Origin: Mycoplasmataceae bacterium
GTDB lineage: Bacteria; Bacillota_I; Bacilli_A; Mycoplasmatales; Mycoplasmoidaceae
Length of the DNA stretch: 32,503 bases
Direction: 5' to 3'
Assembly (NCBI GenBank): GCA_029009155.1
Contig: JAQXJX010000007.1
Coordinates: forward strand, 1-32,503
Shown: one piece after another, positions 9,891-17,294 of the stretch
Layout: every line of letters begins with the position of its first letter
Position numbering within the stretch: the first letter of the stretch is position 1
The notes under the pieces: model-generated
Told to the model about the DNA's origin: nothing
Seen by the model: the letters and a program-made list of their open reading frames with translations, nothing else
Database searches by the model: none
Position numbers and translations under genes: made by a program

Positions 9891-10283
9891 AATGAATTAA
9901 AAAAACAAATAGGTGCATTAGTATCAGAAAAATGAGTATTAGTTGGTGTTGAATCTGGACTTTTAGGAATAACAGCAGGTTTTTGAGCAACATTTATGTG
10001 ATATTGAGCCGGACTTTGCACTGCAGCCTCTAGTGCTCCTGGTGCTATGTTAGGTTGCTTATGTTCATTAATTGATAGAATAAATGAATACATAGATAAT
10101 AAAATATCAGAAGACTATGTTAAAGGTCAAATTAATGGTTTAAAAACTGCAATTATAACTTTAATGGGTACACTTGAAGTTATGGTTTCTGCTTGCCCAG
10201 CTACTGGATGAGTTAAATGAACTGCTATTGGATCGTTCACAGCAATTAATATATCAGTACAAAAAGTTTTGGAAAACTTATAA
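9876..10283 (+). CDS. Hydrophobic Ala/Gly/Trp-rich protein, module B first gene (start out of frame)
   Basis: An open frame of ~135 codons using TGA as Trp. It encodes ELKKQIGALVSEKWVLVGVE, then SGLLGITAGFWATFMWYWAG, a small-residue stretch with several Cys, a polar helix (LIDRINEYIDNKISEDYVKG), and a second hydrophobic part ending SVQKVLENL. It aligns with the relic at 11690-12146 (ITAGFW against ITAAGFW, and the preceding KQIGALV against DQIDSLV). The only ATG behind the good ribosome site (9875) is in another frame and stops after five codons (MGFLV). Removing one G from the GGG at 9877-9879 would join it to this frame. So the gene is either off through a one-base change, truncated, or rescued by frameshifting or a rare start. 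Function unknown; a membrane-active role is a guess. Confidence 0.55.
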
Positions 10284-10292
10284 TTATTTATT

Positions 10293-10940
10293 ATGACTAG
10301 AATTTCTATAGTATTTATATTTATACTTTTATCTTATTTAATTATAGATTGTATACACAGCATGTTTTTTTATAAACAAAAAAACATAGGCTTATTGTCT
10401 AGAAAAACAAATAAATTTAATAACAAGACTTTTAATGATTACTTTCAAAATGGTGTGTATTATTCATCAATTAAAAATCAAATTAATGTAGTTCTTGGTG
10501 CAACTATAATGGTTGGTTATTTCATTGTTTATTTATTAACAAACATATATGGTTGAATGGGAGAAAATAAAGCTATTAACATTAGTTTTAATGTTTTATC
10601 TGTTTTATTACTAGTAGTATGAGCTTTATTTTATCGTGATGGATTTATTAAATATTCAAAATTTAAAAAACAATTAAGTAATACAAACTTTGATGTTGAT
10701 TCATATAAAAAGTTTTTATCTATCTTATTATCAATGAATATTAATAGCACTCGTTTAAACAACAAAATAAACAAAATTTTATCAAGTAAAGAAATATCAA
10801 AAGAATTTTATGCTGAAAGTTCTTTGTCTCTATTAAGTACAATCATTTTTTTAGAAAATACAAATAAACACAGAAGAAAAACTAAGATAGATTTTAATGA
10901 ACAATTTGTTAACACTATAAACAGCTTTTATATTTTTTAA
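10293..10940 (+). CDS. Multi-pass membrane protein, module B second gene
   Basis: A 215-residue protein with about four hydrophobic segments: residues 4-27 (IVFIFILLSYLIID), 66-85 (VVLGATIMVGYFIVYLL), 97-115 and possibly one more. A polar C-terminal domain from ~residue 125 contains STRLNNKINKILSSKEIS. The NNKINKI motif and following helix match the position of TNKINKIVS in the 7847 protein and KKLNKIIS in the 12593 relic, so I take it as a diverged third member of that family. It starts 9 bases after the module B first gene, the same spacing style as in module C. Two TGA codons are read as Trp. No known family is recognised; an immunity-like or partner role for the hydrophobic neighbour is only a hypothesis. 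Confidence 0.7.
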
Positions 10941-10971
10941 TTCTTGTTTAATCAATTACAAACTAAAAATG

Positions 10972-11007
10972 AGGTTAATTGCAAAATCAAGCAATGACCT
11001 TGTTTTT
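10972..11007 (+). terminator. Terminator of module B
   Basis: AGGTTAATTGC (10972-10982) pairs imperfectly with GCAATGACCT (10991-11000), followed by TGTTTTTATT. The stem sequence is close to that of the module C terminator at 12939, which supports duplication of the whole transcription unit. Confidence 0.7.
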
Positions 11008-11133
11008 ATTATTTATAGTCAATTAAAATTTAATAAACATGTTTTTGTGCTTATATGATTATTTTTCAAAATATCATTTATAAAATGTGGTGCAAAACGT
11101 TAGTCATACTTACATGTTATTTTATAAGTATTT

Positions 11134-11152
11134 TTCATTACATAGTAATGAA
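11134..11152. promoter_or_regulatory. Inverted repeat just upstream of the module C promoter
   Basis: TTCATTAC and GTAATGAA are perfect 8-base inverted copies with a 3-base spacer, ending 19 bases before the -35 box. The place and size fit a dimeric regulator's operator, but no regulator is identified. Confidence 0.35.
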
Positions 11153-11171
11153 TTAAATTTTTTGTTGATTT

Positions 11172-11200
11172 TTGACAATTATATTTTTTACTTATATAAT
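11172..11200 (+). promoter_or_regulatory. Perfect consensus sigma-70-type promoter of module C
   Basis: TTGACA (11172-11177), a 17-base spacer and TATAAT (11195-11200) match the consensus exactly. The predicted start near 11207 gives a ~75-base leader with a small hairpin before the ATG at 11281. Confidence 0.88.
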
Positions 11201-11280
11201 ATGTCCTTGAATGACTTTGAAAGAGAGTGATTCTAAACAGCAAACGTTGTTTAAAAATTTAAAAGGAAGAATATAATTTT

Positions 11281-12146
11281 ATGAAATTTAAAAAATATTA
11301 CCGTTAATTTTTGGTGGTGTTGTTGTAGTTGGAGTTACAACATCAGCACTATCATCTTATTGTGATTTACAAGACAATAAAATAAAAAAACAGATTGAAA
11401 AACATTAATAAAATCAAATAAAATTAAAACTAAAGTTGATTATGATAATGTAGAAAAACAATTAAGTAATATTCAAGTTAATAAAACTATAAACAATATT
11501 GAATTAACATCTGAACAAGCTCAAAAGGTATCAGAATTATAAAAACAATATTTTGATTTATTTAAAACAAATAATTATTCATTAGAACAAATTCGATCTT
11601 ATATGTGCGATAATTTCCAGAATATAGAAAACAATATGAGGAAAATAAACTTAATTTAAATGAAAAAATTAATATTTCATCTTTAAGTGTTGAAGTCAAA
11701 TCTGTTATTCTTACTAATGAAAATATTCAAGACCAAATTGATAGTCTTGTTTTTCAAAGAAATGTAATCATTGGAGTTACAACATTGTTTGCTATAACAG
11801 CTGCAGGTTTTTGAGCTGCTGCTTGATGGTTTGGAATTACAATTCCTGCTGCAATTGCTTGTACTACATCTTCTGTTTCTTGTGGTATATTACAAGATAA
11901 AATTGGACATACAGTTGATGAATTGCGTGAATATAAAGAAAAATGTGTTGATAAAGTTTGAAAAAAATTCATAAAGCTATGATTCTTGAAGTTTTAAGAT
12001 CGACATCAACATTAATTTCTTGTGAAGCTCTGATAATACAAGCAAGCTCTTGATGTTGTGTTGTAACAAAAGTTGTTGCTACTGCTGTATCAATAATATC
12101 ATTGGCATTTGAAGTAACTTCAATGATTATCAAAAATTACCTATAA
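11281..12146 (+). pseudogene. Decayed hydrophobic protein, module C first gene
   Basis: This relic can be read as one ~285-residue protein if four single bases are restored and one TAA is read as a sense codon. The pieces are: an N-terminal MKFKK plus hydrophobic segment LPLIFGGVVVVGVTTSAL (signal peptide or anchor); a polar coiled linker including NVEKQLSNIQVNKTINNIEL; then NIQDQIDSLVFQRNVIIG; FAITAAGFWAAAWWFGITIP; and a C-terminal part starting KAMILEVLRSTSTL. All four breaks look like one-base losses next to short A or T runs (near 11298, 11413, 11621 and 11968). The nonsense codon is the TAA at ~11540. The segment from 11690 on is homologous to the 9876 frame. A consensus promoter and AAAAGGAAG lie upstream, so the RNA is probably still made. 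Confidence 0.7.
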
Positions 12147-12152
12147 TTTTTT

Positions 12153-12808
12153 ATGATTACTACAATTACTTACATATTGATTTTAGTAGCAATAATAATA
12201 TTACTTGCTTTATTCTGAAGCCTCTTAATTAAAAAGAATTCATGTTTAAAAAATGCATTATTATCAAAGAACTTTTTGAAAAGAGTTTTAAATATATTGA
12301 TAATTAAAGATAAATATGTATATTCACTTTTATCTTTTATATTGATATTTTTATTTTGTTTAGCAGTTAGTTTACCAGGAATGTTAAAATTAGAAGAAAC
12401 AATACAAAACAAAGATAATTTAGAACTTAAGAATTATTGCTTTACTATTTTTTTCTTATCTCTTGCATTACTAATGTTATGTTCTTTTGTTATCTTATTT
12501 ATGATAATGAAAATTAAACAAAATAAAATTATCAAGAATTTAAAAATTAACTCTCAAAAACTAACAGAGTAACTTTTTGAAATTCTGATCGTTTGAATTA
12601 TTACAACAAAAAGTTAAATAAAATTATTTCAAATAATGATAAAGATGATATCAATTTAATTTATTTTAAATTGATTGAAAATATCCTTTTTATACTTTAT
12701 GATAATGACTTTTATGAAGCTAATTATTACAAAGGAACAGAAGCTATTGAAAGACATGAATTTATTAAAATATTAAGCAATAAATTTGAAACAGCTATTG
12801 AAAATTAA
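12153..12808 (+). pseudogene. Frameshifted membrane protein, module C second gene
   Basis: The first part (12153-12572, 139 codons) has an N-terminal membrane helix (YILILVAIIILLALFWSLLI), a Lys-rich loop, a second helix (SLLSFILIFLFCLAVSL) and a third (IFFLSLALLMLCSFVILFMI). It ends at TAA. The rest of the protein, NYYNKKLNKIISN through NDFYEANYYKGTEAIERHEF to 12808, is in another frame. Both parts align collinearly with the intact 7847 protein, so one base has been lost near 12570. The second part could start at TTG 12593 as a separate 71-residue product, but homology argues for a broken gene. It begins 6 bases after the module C first gene. Confidence 0.7.
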
Positions 12809-12938
12809 TTAATTGATTGTTTGTGTATCTTTCTCTTAAAATTACATTTATAAAAACATATACAATTATCAACACACAATGATTTTATGATTTTTATAGA
12901 TAAACAAAAACTCTTACAGTAATACATAATAATAAAAT

Positions 12939-12977
12939 AAGGCTAATTGTAAATATAACAATGACCTTATTTTTTTA
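12939..12977. terminator. Bidirectional terminator between module C and the nitroreductase gene
   Basis: AAGGCTAATTG (12939-12949) pairs imperfectly with CAATGACCTT (12959-12968) and is followed by ATTTTTTTA on the plus strand. On the minus strand the preceding AATAAAATAA gives a T-rich tail. It resembles the module B terminator, and its T-run overlaps the end of the nitroreductase gene. The preceding 12809-12938 shows no gene. Confidence 0.7.
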
Positions 12978-13680
12978 TAAAATATTCTTCAATTAAATCT
13001 TTTAATTCTGGGAAATGAATTTTTCCTAATGAGCGAGATGTAATTGCAGAAAATGTTGTTGGCTTATTGAAATATTTTGTGTAATATTCTTCCATTACTT
13101 TATCATATTCAATAAGTTCATTTTTAACAGTTTCACTATTATATAAATTGTCATAGCACTTATTGATTTTTGGACGAAGAGGAATCTTTTTATCTTCATA
13201 TCCGATAGTAAGTCCAATAACAGGGAAACTCATTTTAGGTAAATTTAGTAATTCTTTAACTTTAGGAGCGCCTTGTCTTATCCCACCTAAAAAACAACAA
13301 CCTAAACCTAATTCTAGTGCAGCAGCATTACAAGTACTAGCAGCAATTGTAGCATCGACGCAACCAACTAGAAAATGATCTAAAGCATGAATTTGATCAT
13401 CACTTGCATTGTTCATATTACAACATGTTTGAACACGATTATAATCAGCTACAAAAATAACAATAAGTGGTGCTCTTTTTAGATGTTCTTGGTTAAAATT
13501 AATTATTGATAATTCTTCTTTAATTTTTTGATCAGTAATAAAGATAGCACTAAATGCTTGACAGTTCATTGATGTTGGAGAAAGATTAATAATTTCTTTT
13601 AATTTATTAATCTTTTCTGGTTCAATTTCTTTATTTAAAAAATATCTAACTGATGTTCTCTTCTCAAATTCTTTTATCAT
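12967..13680 (-). CDS. NADPH-dependent nitroreductase/flavin oxidoreductase (NfsA-like)
   Basis: A 237-residue FMN-binding oxidoreductase. The N-terminus has the family's FEKRTSVRYFLNKEI (Arg residues contact FMN), followed by SPTSMNCQAFSAIFI (FMN-contacting Ser/Asn/Gln), a central ALDHFLVGCVDATIAASTCN helix and LGLGCCFLGGIR, which line the flavin site. The C-terminal GYEDKKIPLRPK matches the NfsA/FRP subgroup. Such enzymes reduce flavin or nitro/quinone compounds with NAD(P)H, but the physiological substrate cannot be told. It lies 11 bases after rnhC and probably shares its transcript. No frameshift or truncation is seen. Confidence 0.88.
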   Translation of the reverse strand: MIKEFEKRTSVRYFLNKEIEPEKINKLKEIINLSPTSMNCQAFSAIFITDQKIKEELSIINFNQEHLKRAPLIVIFVADYNRVQTCCNMNNASDDQIHALDHFLVGCVDATIAASTCNAAALELGLGCCFLGGIRQGAPKVKELLNLPKMSFPVIGLTIGYEDKKIPLRPKINKCYDNLYNSETVKNELIEYDKVMEEYYTKYFNKPTTFSAITSRSLGKIHFPELKDLIEEYFIKK

Positions 13681-13691
13681 AATTACCTCTG

Positions 13692-14693
13692 TTATTGTTT
13701 ATCATCATTTTGAAAACTAAAATTTGTTTTCAAAAATTCAGTTAAAGCTTCTGATGATATTTCATTAATAATAATATCTTTAATTTTTTTAATTAACTTA
13801 ACATTAGTAGAACCAAATGGAATTTTTATATTTTTATCAAGCTTTGGTAAACAATTATGAAGTTTCTCATTTAATTCATCCATCATTTTAATGAAATTAT
13901 AGCGAGCAATAACACTAGCTGCTGCTACACCTATATATTTTGATTCAGCTTTAGTTTCAAAGTGATCAACCTTTTGATAGTTTTCAATTTTATTATCAAT
14001 AAGTAATAAATGTTTTTGATAAGTAGATGGATGACAATATTGGTCCATTATAACAGGAACATGTCTTTTAAAATATTTGTTGCATGCTAGTTGAATTTTT
14101 GTAATGCAATAATTATGACCGAAAGTTTTAACAGTATTAATATTTTGAAATTTTGAATATAATTCATTGTATTCTTTTGGATACATAATTTTTTGAACAT
14201 ACTTACATTTTTTAATTATTTCAGGATATATTTGAATGATAAAATCATCTGTTAATTTTTTAGAATCATCAACACCTAATTGTTTTAAAAAATTAATTGT
14301 TTCTTGATTAACATATACTGTAGCAAAAGTAATTCCGCCAAAAAAATCACCATTTCCTACTTCATCACATCCTATGTATTCACTAAAATTAATATCTTCA
14401 TTTTTTGGTAATAAACTTATTTGTTCATATGAATTTTTTTCTTCATCTGCTTTTTGATATCTAACATAAGGAAGATTTAATTTCGCTATTAAAGGAACAA
14501 TGTTTTTTCCTTGAACTAAAATCTTATTACTTTTTTTATAAAATGTGATAGTGTTATCATCAACTTTATATTGAATGTAACTTTCATTATTAATAACATT
14601 ATCAGATTTATCAATTAATACTTTATTTATATGTTCAAATTCTTTTAAAGTTAAAACATTAAGATAAATTTTTTTAGTATATTTCTTATCCAT
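13692..14693 (-). CDS. rnhC: Ribonuclease HIII
   Basis: A 333-residue RNase that cuts RNA in RNA-DNA hybrids (R-loops, primers). The N-terminal ~95 residues form the substrate-binding domain typical of HIII. The catalytic domain begins with IGCDEVGNGDFFGG near residue 107 (the Asp-Glu pair; the family usually has DEVGTGDYFGP). Then come GVDDSKKLTDD, FGHNYCITKIQ, VPVIMDQYCHP and ETKAESKYIGVAAASVIARY, which carry the other acidic residues. Length is normal. It is transcribed divergently from the DivIVA-like gene across 52 bases that include CTATAAT on the minus strand, a probable -10. Confidence 0.92.
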   Translation of the reverse strand: MDKKYTKKIYLNVLTLKEFEHINKVLIDKSDNVINNESYIQYKVDDNTITFYKKSNKILVQGKNIVPLIAKLNLPYVRYQKADEEKNSYEQISLLPKNEDINFSEYIGCDEVGNGDFFGGITFATVYVNQETINFLKQLGVDDSKKLTDDFIIQIYPEIIKKCKYVQKIMYPKEYNELYSKFQNINTVKTFGHNYCITKIQLACNKYFKRHVPVIMDQYCHPSTYQKHLLLIDNKIENYQKVDHFETKAESKYIGVAAASVIARYNFIKMMDELNEKLHNCLPKLDKNIKIPFGSTNVKLIKKIKDIIINEISSEALTEFLKTNFSFQNDDKQ

Positions 14694-14745
14694 ATTAATA
14701 GTAAACTAAAATTATTATAGAAAGTAGTTTATTAAGGTAAACAAT

Positions 14746-15075
14746 ATGAGTTATAATTTTGATGAAAAGATTCAAGCTATCTTAAATAAAAAATTTGAAC
14801 CGAAGATTCATGCTGGATATGATCCTAAAGATGTTGACAGTTATTTTGATGAAGTAATAGAATATTTAAAAGAAGTTAAAAAATTAGTGGATGAAGAATT
14901 ATTATCCAGAAAAAAGATAGATGAGGAAATATCTTTCTTAAGAAAGAAAAATGATGATCTTGAAAAAGTTATTTTAGCTAAAGAAAAACAAATTCAAGAA
15001 TATGAAGAAGAAGGATATACTAATGTTGCTATCTTAAAACGTTTAGACAAATTAGAAAAAAATAATAAAAACTAG
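14746..15075 (+). CDS. DivIVA/GpsB-like coiled-coil protein
   Basis: A 109-residue protein. Residues 16-45 (FEPKIHAGYDPKDVDSYFDE) match the N-terminal lipid-binding region of DivIVA/GpsB, with the GYDxxxVDxYFDxV pattern. The rest is an uninterrupted Glu/Lys-rich coiled coil (SRKKIDEEISFLRKKNDDL onward). DivIVA-type proteins sit on the inner membrane at curved sites and organise division or growth. In a wall-less cell the role is presumably in division or cell shape, which is inference. TAAGGTAAACA before the ATG gives a weak ribosome site. It stands alone, divergent from rnhC, with the SSB-like gene 94 bases on. Confidence 0.8.
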   Translation: MSYNFDEKIQAILNKKFEPKIHAGYDPKDVDSYFDEVIEYLKEVKKLVDEELLSRKKIDEEISFLRKKNDDLEKVILAKEKQIQEYEEEGYTNVAILKRLDKLEKNNKN

Positions 15076-15169
15076 TTAATTTTTATTTAAAAAATAAGTA
15101 AAAAAATGGAATTAAATTAAATCATAAATTAATTACAATTTGCATATAAATTCAAAAGGAGAAAAAAAT

Positions 15170-15439
15170 ATGAATTTTATGTCAATTGTTGGACTTGTTG
15201 ATCAAGTTATATTTAACACTAATAAAAATAGTATCATTCAATTACAAGTTGATAATGCTTATTATCAAGGAAAATTAAATGAACCAGAAACTCAATTAAT
15301 TAACATTGAAGTAAATTCTGAAATTTTTAAAAAAGAACTTAATCTATTAAAACCAGGCTTGATTATTGCTATTAAAGGAAGAATTGAAAATCACCAAAAT
15401 GTTATGAAATTAATAGCTGAAAGAATTAAACCATTTTAG
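15170..15439 (+). CDS. Short SSB-like OB-fold protein
   Basis: An 89-residue protein. The start ATG at 15170 is chosen because AAAAGGAG lies just before it; the frame is open for ten more codons upstream. The order of beta strands (SIVGLVDQ, IIQLQVDN, LINIEV) followed by FKKELNLLKPGLIIAIKGRI and a closing strand VMKLIAERIKPF resembles the core of single-stranded DNA-binding proteins: a helix, then KGxxIxIxGRI, then xxAExI. It lacks the flexible C-terminal acidic tail of a normal SSB and is shorter than the usual ~110-residue OB domain. It may be a second minor SSB, a primosome-type OB protein, or an OB-fold RNA binder. The stop TAG abuts the converging stop of coaX. Confidence 0.65.
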   Translation: MNFMSIVGLVDQVIFNTNKNSIIQLQVDNAYYQGKLNEPETQLINIEVNSEIFKKELNLLKPGLIIAIKGRIENHQNVMKLIAERIKPF

Positions 15440-16192
15440 TTATTTATTGAATATCAAAAAGGCATAACCCTTAATAACTGCGTTTTTAACTCAGTAAACT
15501 TTAGTTTGCTTAACATTATTTTGATCAAAAAGAAGTTTGCCACTATTCCCGCCAGTAATGCATAATGTATTAAGTTTTAATGTTTGATAAAAATAATTAC
15601 AAATGCTCATTATAATCCCATTATATGCATGATTAATTCCTGAAATTAATGCAGTAGGAGTGTTATATCCAAAATCTAAATATGAATGTTTGTTATTCAT
15701 TTCTTTTCAATCAATTTTAATTAATTCGGTATTTTGCTCTAGTTGTTTTAAACCAGATTCAATTTGTGGTAAAATGATAGCTCCATGTAAAACAGAATTA
15801 GAAACTCCAATTGCAAATAATGCTGTACCAAAACATATACCAATTGCTTTTGTATATGTTTTTTTTAAAAATAGACTATAAGCTAATATATCAACACCTA
15901 ATTCATTTAAATCAAATTTAGATAAGTCTAATTCATCACAAAAATCTTTGGCTTTAATAATTATGATCTGGCAATCAGAAATTGCTTTGATTAAATTAAT
16001 TACATTATTCATTAGATTCGGTGCAACTGAACCAATATAACATTTTGTAATTTTATGATGATTAAAAATTTCTTGAAAAAAAGATAATGAAATAGCATCA
16101 TTCTTAATTTCATAAAATGCTATTTCATTACCTAGTTGATCATACACACTAGCTTTTAGAAAACTATTTCCATTATCAATGATTAAATACAT
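15440..16192 (-). CDS. coaX: Type III pantothenate kinase-like protein (CoaX)
   Basis: A 250-residue protein read through TGA codons. It has MYLIIDNGNSFLKASVYD at the N-terminus, matching the Asp-x-Gly-Asn phosphate loop of the BAF/CoaX family. A central IGICFGTALFAIGV, then LHGAIILPQIESGLKQLEQ, match the GTA and substrate-binding segments, and ITGGNSGKLLF and IKGYAFLI near the C-terminus also fit. The family normally has Asp before GTA (DxGTA) and a GxDR motif; here these read ICFGTA and GVDILA, so catalysis may be altered. It phosphorylates pantothenate, the first step of CoA synthesis. It follows coaD by one base, which strongly supports the assignment. Its stop codon directly abuts the stop of the converging SSB-like gene. 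Confidence 0.78.
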
Positions 16193-16193
16193 A

Positions 16194-16643
16194 TTACTTA
16201 TTTAGATTTTTATTGAAATTATCTAATTTTTGTTCAATAGCTCTAATATCAGTTGAACATTTATGAGCAAGTTCCGAATTTGCAAAAAATAAAACAGTTT
16301 CAATACTGTTATCCATATCATGGTGAGCTTGGGCAATATTTAGCTCATAGTTAAAATCTTCTGTATTTCTAAGTGATCTAATAATGTAGTTGCATTTATA
16401 CTCTTGAGCACATTTTATTGTAAGTGTTGAATTACGAATAACAACAACATTGTTTAAATTTAATAGTTTAACTTTTTCTTGCACTTGTAAGAATCGATCA
16501 TTTAAACTTAATTCGTTTTGTTTATCAACATTAATTGAGACAGCTACATATAACTCATCAAATAAATGGGCAGCTCTTTTAATGATATCTATGTGACCTT
16601 CATGTAATGGGTTAAATGAACCTGGAAAAATAGCACGTTTCAT
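16194..16643 (-). CDS. coaD: Phosphopantetheine adenylyltransferase
   Basis: A 149-residue nucleotidyltransferase that makes dephospho-CoA from phosphopantetheine and ATP. Motifs: PGSFNPLHEGHIDIIKRA at residues 7-24 with the HxGH site (HEGH), and YIIRSLRNTEDFNYELNIAQ around residue 86, equal to the RxLR...DFxYE segment of CoaD. Later, LFFANSELAHKCSTDIR fits the TxxxxSS-type loop in a diverged form. Length is close to normal (about 160). The first gene of a two-gene CoA operon with coaX. Only 39 bases separate it from the divergent YigZ gene, so the two promoters must overlap. Confidence 0.92.
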   Translation of the reverse strand: MKRAIFPGSFNPLHEGHIDIIKRAAHLFDELYVAVSINVDKQNELSLNDRFLQVQEKVKLLNLNNVVVIRNSTLTIKCAQEYKCNYIIRSLRNTEDFNYELNIAQAHHDMDNSIETVLFFANSELAHKCSTDIRAIEQKLDNFNKNLNK

Positions 16644-16682
16644 TTTAAGAAATATTAATATGTAAATTATATATTTATATAA

Positions 16683-17276
16683 ATGTATAGTTTTAAAACA
16701 AACTCTAAAAGTAAATTAATAGTTAATAAATCAAAGTTTTTTAGTTTTAGTTTCTTTATTAACGATGTTAATGATGTAAAAGAAATTTTAAAACAAATGC
16801 ACAATGAATATCCGGATGCATCACACATTTGTTATGCATATATTTTAGATGATAGTACAAATAACTATTACTATTCAGATGATGGAGAACCAAATAAAAC
16901 TGCAGGTTTCCCTATTTACAATTTAATGAAAAAGAACCAATTATTTTATTCACTAATAGTAGTAGTTAGATATTTTGGAGGAATTAAATTAGGAACAACA
17001 AATTTAAAAAACGCCTTTTTATCAGTATCCAGTGATTTAATCAAAACTGAAAATTTATGTGAAATAAAACAAACTTTGTTATATCAGATTAAAATAGATT
17101 ATTCCCAAATAAAAATAATTAATAGACAATTCAACAACCAAATAATTGACCGTAAATATAATGATTTAGATGTTACTTTTTTGGTTTGAATTGAAAAAGA
17201 ACAAATTAATTTATTGACAGATTATGATGCTACATTAGTGAATAATAAATATATAGTAAAATGCTATAATATATAG
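16683..17276 (+). CDS. YigZ/IMPACT family protein
   Basis: A 197-residue member of the UPF0029/IMPACT family. The family signature is clear: YPDASHICYAYILDD near residue 43, SDDGEPNKTAGFPI near 65, and VVVRYFGGIKLGTTNL near 97. The second half is the expected smaller RNA-binding-like (EF-G-like) domain. Bacterial function is not well defined; the eukaryotic homologue regulates GCN2. The stop codon lies inside a small hairpin (17261-17279) between this gene and pta, and the gap to pta is 18 bases, so they may be co-transcribed. Confidence 0.88.
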
Positions 17277-17279
17277 CAT
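17261..17279 (+). other. Hairpin overlapping the YigZ stop codon
   Basis: ATGCTATA (17261-17268) and TATAGCAT (17272-17279) are perfect inverted copies with a 3-base loop. There is no U-run after it, so it is more likely an RNA-processing or stability element than a terminator. It also contains a TATAAT that could be a -10 for pta, without a clear -35. Confidence 0.4.
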
Positions 17280-17294
17280 TATTAGGACATTAAT

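Larger units (their letters stand above)
10941..11280. other. 340-base gap between modules B and C
   Basis: Besides the module B terminator it holds an inverted repeat TTCATTAC-ATA-GTAATGAA (11134-11152), a perfect promoter (11172-11200), a leader hairpin TAAACAGC-AAAC-GTTGTTTA (11234-11253) and the ribosome site AAAAGGAAG at about 11261. No coding frame is supported. Confidence 0.6.

Noticed and set aside
12593-12808. A separate small gene starting at TTG
   Set aside because: Its sequence continues the preceding frame when aligned with the intact 7847 protein, so it is the tail of a frameshifted gene.
17214-17219. TTGACA as the -35 of pta
   Set aside because: It lies in the YigZ coding region and no -10 hexamer occurs 16-19 bases downstream.
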